Assembly: GCA_022842185.1 (NCBI GenBank)
Contig: JALHQB010000006.1
Location: forward strand, 61,381 to 125,380
Source: Acetobacteraceae bacterium
Lineage (GTDB): Bacteria; Pseudomonadota; Alphaproteobacteria; Acetobacterales; Acetobacteraceae
Reading direction: 5' to 3'
DNA: 64,000 nucleotides
Part shown: piece by piece, positions 38,896 through 46,883 of the stretch
Layout of the letters: every line of letters begins with the position of its first letter
Numbering within the stretch: position 1 is the first letter of the stretch
Translations under genes and position numbers: made by a program
Notes under the pieces: generated by a model
Databases searched by the model: none
What the model saw: only the letters and a program-made list of their open reading frames with translations
Told to the model about the DNA's origin: nothing

Positions 38896-40083
38896 CTATT
38901 CCGCCGCCTTCGCCGTTTCCGCCCGCGCCTCGCTCGCCAGCGCCTGCAACGCCTCGACCTGCTGCGGCGTCAGCGTCGCCAACCGATCCAGCAATTCGGC
39001 GAGTGTTTGCTTGTGGGGATCGAAGAAGGCCAGCAGCCCGCGCACCCAACCGCGGGATCGTTCCCACGGGTAGGTCAGGCGCAGCTGCTTCGTGCCGTAC
39101 AGGACATAGTGCATCAGCGGATTCATCCCCGCCCGCGCCACGTCTCCATTGCGTTCCAGGTAGTGCTGTCCGTCGAAGAACGGGTTGGGCCTGTGGTTCT
39201 CCCGCACGCCGGCATACAGGTAATGCTCGATCGGATCGATGCGCGGCGCGATGGCATAGGTGCTGCGATACCAGCCTTCCATGAAGATGCCGCTGGCGCG
39301 GACCTGCGCGATCTGACGCGCGACCACTTCGGGCGGTTCGGTGATGCCCGGGCGCACGCGATCGGTGAAGAAGCGCAGGATGTCCGGCGCCTTGTCGCCC
39401 GCCGCGACCGACAACATGCGGTACCATTCGTGGAAGCACAGCGCTTCCTGCTTTCCCGACAACCCGCCCTGCGAATAGACGGCAACATCGACATCGGCGT
39501 GATGGTATTCGCGCCCTTCGGCCAGCATCTGGTGGATGCGGGCATGGTCGGCGGCGATGCGGTAGGATGTGTCATAGCCCTGCGCGACCAACATCGTCCG
39601 TCGCGTCGCCGAGGATTGGTGGCAGGGCATCCCCGCGATGGTATGGAAATCAACCCGGCCCGCGGCAATCTGGCGATGGATGAAGCCGAGGTCGGCGGCG
39701 CGATGCCAGACCATCTCGCCATCCAGCAGTCGGTAGTAGTGATGGCCATAGATGAAGTCGGCGGTGGTCGGTGCGTGGCTGAACAGGGTCTCGAGCGCGG
39801 TCTCCGACGCGAAGCAATCGCCCGCATTCATGTACAGGATGTACTCGCCGGTCGCGAGGCGCGCGGCCTTGTTCATCGCGTTGTAGGGACCGCCATCCGG
39901 CTCCGACACCAGATGGTCGATGTGGTCGCGGAATTCCGCGACGACATCGAGCGTCGCATCGGTGGATGCACCATCGACCACCACGAGTTCGAGCGGCATG
40001 GTCTGCGCGATGATGGATTGCAGCGTGCCGCGGATCAGATCCTCGGCATTGCGGGTGACGACCGCGACGGAGACGCGCGCCAT
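38896..40083 (-). CDS. Glycosyltransferase family 2 with C-terminal repeat-like region
   Basis: 395 residues. GT-A fold: VSVAVVTRNAEDLIRGTLQS (4-23), LVVVDGASTDATLDV (33-47), the metal-binding region YMNAGDCFASETALE and an acceptor part with HHADVDVAVYSQGG. After about residue 270 comes a segment with DPIEHYLYAGVRENHRPNP and NGDVARAGMNPLMHYVLYGT, a motif often seen in surface-glycan enzymes. Its ATG overlaps the stop of the upstream glycosyltransferase by one base (TGATG), so they form one unit. The sugar and acceptor are unknown. Confidence 0.88.
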   Translation of the reverse strand: MARVSVAVVTRNAEDLIRGTLQSIIAQTMPLELVVVDGASTDATLDVVAEFRDHIDHLVSEPDGGPYNAMNKAARLATGEYILYMNAGDCFASETALETLFSHAPTTADFIYGHHYYRLLDGEMVWHRAADLGFIHRQIAAGRVDFHTIAGMPCHQSSATRRTMLVAQGYDTSYRIAADHARIHQMLAEGREYHHADVDVAVYSQGGLSGKQEALCFHEWYRMLSVAAGDKAPDILRFFTDRVRPGITEPPEVVARQIAQVRASGIFMEGWYRSTYAIAPRIDPIEHYLYAGVRENHRPNPFFDGQHYLERNGDVARAGMNPLMHYVLYGTKQLRLTYPWERSRGWVRGLLAFFDPHKQTLAELLDRLATLTPQQVEALQALASEARAETAKAAE

Positions 40084-41099
40084 CAGGCGGGTTCCGGCAA
40101 CCAGCGCTGCGCTGCCGCGCCGGCGGGTTCCAGCAGCGCCACGGGAACTGCGCCCCAGCGCTGTACATAGGTGTCGAGCCGCGCGAGGTCTTCGGCCCAG
40201 CGCGCCTGCCCCGTCGCACAGGACAGGTGCGCCCGTCGGCCGATTTCACGCGCGCGGGCCGGGGTCAGGTCATAGGCCCAGATGCCGGCGGCACCCGGTT
40301 CGTACAGCAGGCCGTTCACGCCATGGACGATGTATTCGTTCATCGTCGGATTGTTCTCCGCGATCACCACCTGGCCGCGCGCCATGGCTTCGAGGAAGGA
40401 GAAGCCGATGCCTTCGAAGCGTCGCGGCGCAACGAAGATGTTGAAGGTGGCGGCCAGGCGGTCGAAGCCGGCCCGATCCTCGAACCAGCTCGACGTCGTG
40501 ACGTTCAAGCGGGCCGCGTCGGCGGGCGGCAGGCTTTCGGGATTGGGATAGGTCGGGTCGGGCGCTTCATGCAGATGCAGCCGCGCGACCGGCCAGGTTG
40601 CCGTCAGTTGCTTAAGGAAGTCCCACGCCAGGTCGCGCCGGCGGCGCCACCAGAAGATGCGCAGGTCGGTGTGGTCCGCCATCGTGTCTTCCGGCTTCGG
40701 CCAGTATTGAAGCCACAGGCTGGTCAGCCCGAGCCGGCGCAGCCGTTCATGCAGCGCGCGGCAGAAGCACACCATGAACAGATGGTCCTTGAGCGCGAGC
40801 CATTCCTCGTCGCGCAGCATCCGGCAGCTGTCGTACATGGGATAGAAGAACACCGGGCAACCCGGCGCCAGCTGCGCGAGCCTTTTTGCCGCGCGTTCGA
40901 GCTGCCAGACATGGATCTCATCGTAGCCGGCGGCGACCAGGGCTTCGAGGTCGATACCCGCGGACTTGTCTTGCCAGCTGTTGTCGAAGTGCAGATCGAC
41001 ATCGCGGGTCTGCCGGATGTGATCGATCATGAAGCGGGAAGACAGCGTCTTGGTGTGATACCCGTGCCCCAGGAAGGCGACCCGCTTACGCATTGCCAT
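40083..41099 (-). CDS. Glycosyltransferase (GT-B, family 4-like)
   Basis: 338 residues from ATG 41099 (ATG 41093 is equally possible). N-terminus KRVAFLGHGYHTKTLSSRFM; the nucleotide-sugar half carries FVAPRRFEGIGFSFLEAMAR and ENNPTMNEYIVHGVNGLLYE, the E-x7-E-type site of GT4-like retaining enzymes. It overlaps the stop of the gene upstream by 14 bases (or 8) and is coupled to the family 2 enzyme downstream. Part of the surface-glycan patch. Confidence 0.85.
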   Translation of the reverse strand: MAMRKRVAFLGHGYHTKTLSSRFMIDHIRQTRDVDLHFDNSWQDKSAGIDLEALVAAGYDEIHVWQLERAAKRLAQLAPGCPVFFYPMYDSCRMLRDEEWLALKDHLFMVCFCRALHERLRRLGLTSLWLQYWPKPEDTMADHTDLRIFWWRRRRDLAWDFLKQLTATWPVARLHLHEAPDPTYPNPESLPPADAARLNVTTSSWFEDRAGFDRLAATFNIFVAPRRFEGIGFSFLEAMARGQVVIAENNPTMNEYIVHGVNGLLYEPGAAGIWAYDLTPARAREIGRRAHLSCATGQARWAEDLARLDTYVQRWGAVPVALLEPAGAAAQRWLPEPA

Positions 41100-41607
41100 C
41101 GGCCCTCCGCTGGCAGAAATACAAGGCCCGGAACAGCGCTTCCTGGGATTCCTCATCGGCCTTCAGCGCCGATGGCGGCTGCGCGGGGTGGCGCCGGTTG
41201 GGCGGGCGCGCAGCCGGTTCGGGCAGGCGCGCGATGGCTTCAGAGCAGGCGGCGCGCAACCGGGCGGCGGCGGAAGCCTGGCCCTGCGCGGGCCAATCCT
41301 GAAGGCTTTCGCGCAGTGCCGCGATGAAAGCGTTGCGCTGGTCGCGCTGCGGCAGAAGGGCAGGCAGCCCCTGGCGCAATTCGGCCAGCCGCAGGATCAC
41401 GAGGTCACCCCCATCGCCCGGCAGGCCGGCGCCGCCATCACCTGGCAACAGCACGGGGTTTTCGCTTGGGCGCAGGCAGAGCAACGCGCCCGCCTCGGCA
41501 TCCACCAGACGATAGGTCAGGGTCGGCGACGGGACGCCCGCGCCGGGGCTGCGCCAGAACACATCGACCATGTCCCGGGCGCGGTGCTGTGAAAGAACGA
41601 CTGACAT
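41086..41607 (-). CDS. Hypothetical protein in glycan cluster
   Basis: 173 residues; I do not recognise the family. It starts MSVVLSQHRARDMVDVFWR; the middle is Gly/Leu-rich (NPVLLPGDGGAGLPGDGG), then a helical part with QRDQRNAFIAALRESLQDW, a Pro/Arg-rich linker and DEESQEALFRALYFCQRR at the end. No signal peptide or membrane helix. The stop overlaps the start of the GT-B gene, which argues that it is real and the first gene of this three-gene unit. Confidence 0.6.
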   Translation of the reverse strand: MSVVLSQHRARDMVDVFWRSPGAGVPSPTLTYRLVDAEAGALLCLRPSENPVLLPGDGGAGLPGDGGDLVILRLAELRQGLPALLPQRDQRNAFIAALRESLQDWPAQGQASAAARLRAACSEAIARLPEPAARPPNRRHPAQPPSALKADEESQEALFRALYFCQRRADGNA

Positions 41608-42004
41608 GCTGGATCAGATCTCGTCGCGGTGACATGCCCCGGCGGGTGCGCCGCACGCCGCCCGGGCCGAGTCACATCGTACCCGCGTCACGTCCGACCC
41701 GACCCATGTCGTACCAGCGCATTCGCCATGCCCCGCCCCCTGGACTGCGTCGTCTATACGGGCCGACCGGTCGTGCTGTCGATACGCCAGCGCATTCGCG
41801 GCCGCGCGGCGGCAGGTGGTGGCATTGTCGTGGTCATGTGCGTTTCATTATTATATATGCTGTGCACAAGTCGGTGTTGCTGTAGGCAGTATTTGTAAAA
41901 ATACCACATTACTTGACATCGATGTGGCGCCGTGGGACGTCTGACCCGGACATGTTCTGTCCGGCCACGAGGTCCGGCACCGATATCCCGAGAGGTTCCG
42001 CCTG
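41608..42004. other. 397-base divergent intergenic region with A/T-rich island
   Basis: No gene. The part 41838-41915 is strikingly A/T-rich (TTATTATATATGC; GTATTTGTAAAAATAC) against GC-rich surroundings. It contains the dyad GTATTT-GTAA-AAATAC (41889-41904), a TTGACA at 41913-41918 without a good -10 box, and on the minus strand a TATAAT in ATATATAATAATG. It probably carries promoters for both flanking glycan genes. Confidence 0.6.
41889..41904. promoter_or_regulatory. A/T-rich dyad upstream of the sulfotransferase
   Basis: GTATTT-GTAA-AAATAC, perfect six-base arms. It is about 100 bases before the sulfotransferase ATG, in the A/T-rich island. Possible regulator site; no protein can be named. 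Confidence 0.4.
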
Positions 42005-42838
42005 ATGCCTGAGACACTGTCGCTGCAAACCTTCTCGGGGCAGCCCTACACGATCACCTTCGAGCCGACGACGCGCGAGGACAGCGTCTACACCGTCGCG
42101 CTGCACAAAAGCGGATCGGTGCTGTTCGACAATCTGGTGAAGGCGATCTGCAAGGCGTCCGGGCGCAGCTGCGTCGATATCGAGGTGCAGCTGTTCCGCC
42201 AGGGCCTCAATTTCAGCCATTGCGACCATGTATTGCTGGATTTCTGCGGCCGTCCCGGCTTCATCTATTCCGGTTTCCGCGGCCTGTGGCAGTTGCTGCT
42301 GCTGCGGCGCTTCCGCGATTCGCGCAAGCTGATGCTGGTGCGCGACCCGCGCGACATCGCGATCTCCTTCTACCATTCGATGGCGAAGAGCCACACGGTG
42401 CCCGACGGTGCCGTGCGCGACGTCATCATGGAACAGCGCAATCGCGCTCAGGCGCAGGGGCCGTCCGAGTATGTGCTGAATGGCGGCGTGGATGGGGTGC
42501 TGCACAATTTCAACGCCTTCGCGGCGATCAGCCGAAACCCGAGCTCCGGCCCCTGGCGCGTCTATCGGTATGAGGACGTGATCTACACCAAGATCGACTG
42601 GGCGAAGGACATCGCCAGCCAGCTGAACGTCGAACTGTCCGACGAGACCATCGCGAAGCTCGTCGCCAAGGAAGACGTCTTCCCCGAAACCGAAGACCCC
42701 TCCAAGCACATCCGGCGCGTGCATCCCGGCGGCTACCGCGACTCCCTCTCTCCCGCGGCGATCGCCCATATCGAGGCCAAATGCGCCAAGGCGATGGACG
42801 TGTTCGGCTACGAGAAGGTCGCCGAGAAGGTCGCCTGA
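42005..42838 (+). CDS. Sulfotransferase-domain protein
   Basis: 277 residues. Transfers sulfate from PAPS to an acceptor, here probably a glycan. The 5'-phosphosulfate loop is VALHKSGSVLFDNL (Lys35), and the 3'-phosphate motif is LVRDPRDIAISFYHS (Arg113 to Ser121). The C-terminal HIRRVHPGGYRDSLS segment is also family-like. GAGAGG precedes the ATG. It stands between two glycosyltransferase groups, which suggests sulfation of a surface polysaccharide or of another glycan; the acceptor is not known. Confidence 0.85.
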   Translation: MPETLSLQTFSGQPYTITFEPTTREDSVYTVALHKSGSVLFDNLVKAICKASGRSCVDIEVQLFRQGLNFSHCDHVLLDFCGRPGFIYSGFRGLWQLLLLRRFRDSRKLMLVRDPRDIAISFYHSMAKSHTVPDGAVRDVIMEQRNRAQAQGPSEYVLNGGVDGVLHNFNAFAAISRNPSSGPWRVYRYEDVIYTKIDWAKDIASQLNVELSDETIAKLVAKEDVFPETEDPSKHIRRVHPGGYRDSLSPAAIAHIEAKCAKAMDVFGYEKVAEKVA

Positions 42839-42850
42839 CCTGGCCCGCTA

Positions 42851-42877
42851 CCATCGGCCCGCGTGACGGGCCGATGG
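42851..42877 (+). terminator. Terminator-like hairpin after the sulfotransferase gene
   Basis: CCATCGGCCCG-CGTGA-CGGGCCGATGG: perfect 11-base stem, 13 bases past the stop at 42838; only AGTTTCC follows, so it lacks a clear U-run. Confidence 0.6.
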
Positions 42878-42886
42878 AGTTTCCTG

Positions 42887-42985
42887 GAGCGTTTTGCGCC
42901 GGACGTATTGGCGCAAAACGCTCGACGTCCTTGTTTCATCCAGCACCTTCACGCGCCTGACAGGGCCCGGTCAGGCGCGATCTGC
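42887..42985 (+). repeat. Dispersed two-hairpin repeat A, copy 2
   Basis: GAGCGTTTTGCGCC..GGCGCAAAACGCTC, then GACGTCCTTGTTTCATCCAGCA, then CACGCGCCTGAC..GTCAGGCGCGATCTGC. Opposite orientation to copy 1. Between the sulfotransferase stop and the stop of the convergent SDR gene (43021). Confidence 0.88.
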
Positions 42986-43020
42986 GGCCCCGGATAGGCT
43001 GGGGCGACATGCCGCCTGGA

Positions 43021-43767
43021 TCAGGTCTGCGCGCCGCCATTCACCTGCAGCATTTGCCCGTTGACATAGGCACCCCCGTCCGAGACCAGCATCCGCGCGA
43101 TCGCGGCGACCTCCGCCGGCGTGCCTTCGCGCCCAGCCGGCACCTTCGCCACGGCGGCGGCGCGATATGCCGTCATCGGCACATCGGCTTCCCCGTCGGC
43201 GGCGATCGGCCCGGGGGATATGGCATTGACCGTGATGCCCTTCGGGCCGAATTCCTTCGACAGCGCCTTGGTCAGGCCATGCACGCCATGCTTGGCGACA
43301 CTGACCGGCGCGCGCCCGCCGTAACCCTGCATCGCGTTCATGCCGGTGAAGTTGACGATGCGCCCCCAGCCGCGCTCCAGCATCTTCGGCAGGCATGCGC
43401 GCGACAGCCACACCGCAGCGTCCAGATCGACCGCCATCACCCGGCGCCACTCCGCCTCCGTCATCTCAAGGAACGACTTGGCCGGACGCAACGCCGCATT
43501 GTTCACCAGGACATCGACGGCGCCGAAGCGGGCGATCGCATCGGCGGCCATCCGATCGCATTCAGCCAGGCTGCCGACATCGCCCATCGCCACGACCGCA
43601 TCGACGCCAAAGCCGCGTGCCGCTTCCGCCACGGCATCGCAGGCCGCACGATCGGCCGACCCGTTGATCACGACGTTGAAGCCATCCTCCGCCAGGCCCA
43701 GTGCGACCGCTCGGCCGATGTTGCGCCCCGCCCCGGTGATGAACGCCGTCCTGCGCTGCTGGGTCAT
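43021..43767 (-). CDS. SDR-family oxidoreductase lacking the catalytic tyrosine
   Basis: 248 residues. Rossmann fold with TGAGRNIGRAVALGLAEDG (11-29) and LVNNAALRPAK, and a normal ending (NGQMLQVNGGAQT). The active-site YxxxK is changed: the segment reads APVSVAKHG, so Val stands where Tyr should be four residues before Lys, and the usual Ser is Thr (VNFTGMNA). It may use another acid, act on an unusual substrate, or be non-catalytic. The codons are clear (GTC AGT GTC GCC AAG). Substrate unknown. Confidence 0.85.
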   Translation of the reverse strand: MTQQRRTAFITGAGRNIGRAVALGLAEDGFNVVINGSADRAACDAVAEAARGFGVDAVVAMGDVGSLAECDRMAADAIARFGAVDVLVNNAALRPAKSFLEMTEAEWRRVMAVDLDAAVWLSRACLPKMLERGWGRIVNFTGMNAMQGYGGRAPVSVAKHGVHGLTKALSKEFGPKGITVNAISPGPIAADGEADVPMTAYRAAAVAKVPAGREGTPAEVAAIARMLVSDGGAYVNGQMLQVNGGAQT

Positions 43768-43918
43768 GCCGTGGAATCCTCCCGCCCTGATTGGCTGGCC
43801 CTGCTTACCAAGCCCCGCGCCGCCCCGCGAGACGGCCGCACAGGCCGGGACGATTTCAGCGCCGCGCGAAGTGTTCTATGTCCTGGCCGGACCATTCCCC
43901 TGACCAGCGGAGACGACC

Positions 43919-44161
43919 ATGACCACCCAAGGCCCTGTCACCCTGCGCTGGCGCGCGGCCGGCGCCGCGCCCGCGGTCGAGACCTTCGCCGATCTCGATG
44001 CCGCCCTCGATGCCGTCGAGGAGCGGTGGGAGGTGTTGCAGCATCAGGCGCCGCAGATCCTCGATGCCCGCCGCATCCTGCTGATCACAACCGAGCAATT
44101 GCACGCGGCGATAGTCGAGGAAGACGGGGATGCGGCGGTCGGCGAGCCTGCCGCGGGCTGA
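43919..44161 (+). CDS. Hypothetical protein, 80 residues
   Basis: Unrecognised small protein, GGAG six bases before the ATG. Starts MTTQGPVTLRWRAAG; the central FADLDAALDAVEERWEVLQ is helical, then DARRILLITTEQLHAAI, ending acidic and Ala/Gly-rich. No signal peptide or membrane segment. Divergent from the atypical SDR gene; followed by repeat B6. Confidence 0.6.
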   Translation: MTTQGPVTLRWRAAGAAPAVETFADLDAALDAVEERWEVLQHQAPQILDARRILLITTEQLHAAIVEEDGDAAVGEPAAG

Positions 44162-44272
44162 AGGTCCGCACGCGGCTTGGGGCCGCCTTTACCGACGCAC
44201 TCCGCGCCCCTCCTTGAGCGAGGATCTGCGCGCGAACGCCGCCCCATGTGCGCGAATATCGCGATGGTGGTC

Positions 44273-44499
44273 CTTGGAGAGGGGCGTCGCCCCTCTCCAA
44301 ACCTCACCCCACCAAAGGCTTAAGGCCTTTGGAAACCTCGATTTTGGTGCTGAACGTCGCCGGTCGATGCCAAGATAACGACCCAATTCTTGTTGCCGAA
44401 CCGGGTGAGGAACGCCCTGTGTGACCAACGCCAATTTCCCGCGGTCCAGGGACCCGCTGGTCCCTGGCGGGGTGGCTTGGAGGGGCAGCGCCCCTCCAA
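44273..44499 (+). repeat. Dispersed multi-hairpin repeat B, copy 6
   Basis: Same orientation and order as copies 1 and 2: GGAGAGGGGCGTCGCCCCTCTCC, CCAAAGGCTTAAGGCCTTTGG, GTGCTGAACGTCGCCGGTCG, GTGAGGAACGCCCTGTGTGA, CCCGCGG, CCAGGGACCCGCTGGTCCCTGG, GGAGGGGCAGCGCCCCTCC. Between convergent genes with stops at 44161 and 44563; no other content in this 401-base gap. Confidence 0.92.
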
Positions 44500-44562
44500 T
44501 CCTGCCCCCTACATGTCATCGGACGCGACCGCTGATACGATTCCAGTCCGGCACGAGGGGCT

Positions 44563-45606
44563 TTAGAAAACCGCGCCTGCGAGCACATCCTGGCGCACGA
44601 AGATGCGGTTGACATGGGTGCTTGCGTAGCTGGTGTAGCCATGCTGCGCGAGGTATTCCGACGGACCGTCGCTGCCCATGGTCTCGACCACCAACACCCA
44701 GGGCCGGTACCGGTCGAAATCGATCTCACGGACGATGATGTCGTCGATGCCCTCGGCATCGATCGAGACGAGGTGGAGCGGGCCATCGGCGAAGTGCCGC
44801 TCCAGCACCTCGGCGATCGTGATCGCCGGCACCATCAGCCGCTGTTGCACGCCGCCCTTGCCACGCTGCTGCGCTTCCACCGCGTGTTCGGCAAGGATGG
44901 TGGTCCAGCCGGGGTTCTCGCCCACCAGCAATTCGATCATCCCGTCCGCTGGCCGAAGACCCGACGGCACCAGGGCCGCGCATTCCACCAGGTCGCGCGG
45001 CCGCGTGGCGTGATAGGCGGGCCGGTATCCGGGATCGGGCTCGACCAGCACGCCTGAACCGCCCTGCTGGTAGAACAGGAAGGTATTGCTGTCGCCCGAT
45101 GGCAGCGCGGCGCCGATATCAAGGTATCGGATCGCGGGCGGACCGCCGCAGACGCGCAGCAGGTACTCCACGATCCGGTCTTCCCCGCACTGGGCATAGG
45201 ACGATCGCGCGGGCTCGACGCCGGCGGCCACGACGGGCGCGGCCGATGCGGCATGATCGGTGGCCTGCTCCTCGAATGACGCGAGCCGGTGGGCGATCGC
45301 GGTCATGTCCTTCTTCAGCGCGTCATACCGCCGCAGCATGTCCGCTTGCGCCTCGCCTGTCATTTCGTCGTGGAACGGCCGGCTGCGCTCCTGTTCGTTC
45401 TGCTGGTTGCGGAGCTGTTCGTACCGGACTTCATCCGCCGCGCTCGCCGCGAGTTGTGCCGCGATCCGCCGAAGCTCGGCCATTTCGTCCAGCAGGGCAG
45501 CGAAGTACGGCGCATGCAGCGGCCACAACAGCCGCCGCAGCGGGTTGGTGATCCAGCCGCGCAGCGCCGGCGATACGCCGCGCGCACGAAGCTCAACTTG
45601 GTTCAT
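44563..45606 (-). CDS. FkbM-family methyltransferase with N-terminal coiled coil
   Basis: 347 residues. Residues about 37-115 form a long charged helix, probably a coiled coil (LLDEMAELRRIAAQLAAS; LRRYDALKKDMTAIAHRLAS). The FkbM domain begins near residue 140 (SYAQCGEDRIVEYLLR), with the SAM-binding IRYLDIGAALPSGDSN and GVLVEPDPGY, and LVSIDAEGIDDIIV later. FkbM enzymes O-methylate sugars or polyketides. ATG 45606 follows GGGGGGCG. Next to glycosyltransferases, so probably a glycan methyltransferase. Confidence 0.87.
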   Translation of the reverse strand: MNQVELRARGVSPALRGWITNPLRRLLWPLHAPYFAALLDEMAELRRIAAQLAASAADEVRYEQLRNQQNEQERSRPFHDEMTGEAQADMLRRYDALKKDMTAIAHRLASFEEQATDHAASAAPVVAAGVEPARSSYAQCGEDRIVEYLLRVCGGPPAIRYLDIGAALPSGDSNTFLFYQQGGSGVLVEPDPGYRPAYHATRPRDLVECAALVPSGLRPADGMIELLVGENPGWTTILAEHAVEAQQRGKGGVQQRLMVPAITIAEVLERHFADGPLHLVSIDAEGIDDIIVREIDFDRYRPWVLVVETMGSDGPSEYLAQHGYTSYASTHVNRIFVRQDVLAGAVF

Positions 45607-45623
45607 CGAACGCCCCCCAGCCT

Positions 45624-46883
45624 TCAACCGAAACGAAGGCGCATGGACAGGTTGTGTTTCAGGAAAGCCAGTGGCGCCAGGGCACGGTCATCGATGTGCG
45701 ATGGGCCCGGGCGCGCTGCCGCGGTCTCCAGCAGGATCGCTTCGATCTGCATCAGGCACCGTTCGAACCGCAGGTCGGTCGTCACCAGGCGCTGGGCGGC
45801 CCGCCCCATGCGCGCGAGCGCCGCCGCATCCCCCGCCACGTGTTGCATCGCGGCGGCAAGATCCTCGGCCGTGCGGAAGATCTTCAGGCAGTGGACCCCA
45901 TCCACCAGGCGTTCGCTCGCGCCGCAATTGGCGGTCATGATGGGCGGCGTCGCACAGGCTGCCGCCTCGATCGGCGCGAAGCCGAATGGCTCGCGTTCCA
46001 GGGTGGGGAACAGGAAGGCGTCGTAGCCGGCATACAACCCGACCAGTTCACGCTGGTCCCGCGGGCCCAGGAAGCGAACCCGGTGATCGAGTTGCAGCGC
46101 ATGCGCGCGCCCGACGCAACGCGACACTTCGCCGCTGCCATAGATATCCACGGTGAAATCCAGCCCTTCCGCCTCCAGCAGCGCGGAGGCTTCCAGGATG
46201 AGGTCGGTGCCCTTGGCGGCGGCGACGGTGCCGGCGGCCACGAAGCGCGCCGAGCCATGGCTCAGATATGGTTGATGCGGCTGGGTCGCGCGAATATCGG
46301 CCCAGCCGGGCACGATGTCGGGTGGCTGCGCAAAGGCCGCGCCGATCAGCGATTCGATCTCCTGGACCAGATGCTCGCTCATCGCGATCAGCCGCCCGCG
46401 GCGGTAGGCTGCCGTGCCGGTGCCAAACAGACCGAGCACGCGATGCGGCGTCGTCGAGACGATCTCCGCCGGCCCGCGATCCATCAGGTGCTGCACCCAG
46501 GGCAGCCCCGCCGTGTTCAGCAGGTCGATCAGCGCGGCGGCACCGACGCCGACCAGATTCCACAGATAGACGACGTCCGGACGGAATGCGCGCAATTCCT
46601 GCAGCAATGCCATGGTGTTGCCGTAGCAGGAGCACATCGCCGCATGTGTGGTGAAGTCCCGTGCGCCGGGCTCGGCGGGCAAGTGCGGCAGGTACCAGGC
46701 CATGTCGAGCCGCCGCGCCACCTCGGCCGGTTCCGCGGCCGTGTCGGGCAGCGGGCTCCAACTGGTCAGGATGCGGGTCTCGTGGCCGCGGCGGCGCAGT
46801 CCGGCCGCGACATTCGCGCAGGCGAGTTCGTAGCCCCCGATCTGGACTGGCGGGAACAGGTTGCTGACGACCAGGATCCGCAT
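45624..46883 (-). CDS. Glycosyltransferase family 4
   Basis: 419 residues, GT-B fold. N-terminal half MRILVVSNLFPPVQIGGYEL (acceptor side); C-terminal half with FVAAGTVAAAKGTDLILEA, VRFLGPRDQRELVGLYAGYD and the donor-site FPTLEREPFGFAPIEAAACA (E-x7-E pattern). The ATG overlaps the stop of the upstream glycosyltransferase by one base, and the FkbM gene starts 17 bases after its stop, so these three make an operon. Donor and acceptor sugars unknown. Confidence 0.9.
   Translation of the reverse strand: MRILVVSNLFPPVQIGGYELACANVAAGLRRRGHETRILTSWSPLPDTAAEPAEVARRLDMAWYLPHLPAEPGARDFTTHAAMCSCYGNTMALLQELRAFRPDVVYLWNLVGVGAAALIDLLNTAGLPWVQHLMDRGPAEIVSTTPHRVLGLFGTGTAAYRRGRLIAMSEHLVQEIESLIGAAFAQPPDIVPGWADIRATQPHQPYLSHGSARFVAAGTVAAAKGTDLILEASALLEAEGLDFTVDIYGSGEVSRCVGRAHALQLDHRVRFLGPRDQRELVGLYAGYDAFLFPTLEREPFGFAPIEAAACATPPIMTANCGASERLVDGVHCLKIFRTAEDLAAAMQHVAGDAAALARMGRAAQRLVTTDLRFERCLMQIEAILLETAAARPGPSHIDDRALAPLAFLKHNLSMRLRFG

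Noticed and set aside
41913..41941. TTGACA before the sulfotransferase as a -35 box
   Set aside because: No acceptable -10 box occurs 16-18 bases downstream (GC-rich there), so I do not call a promoter from it.
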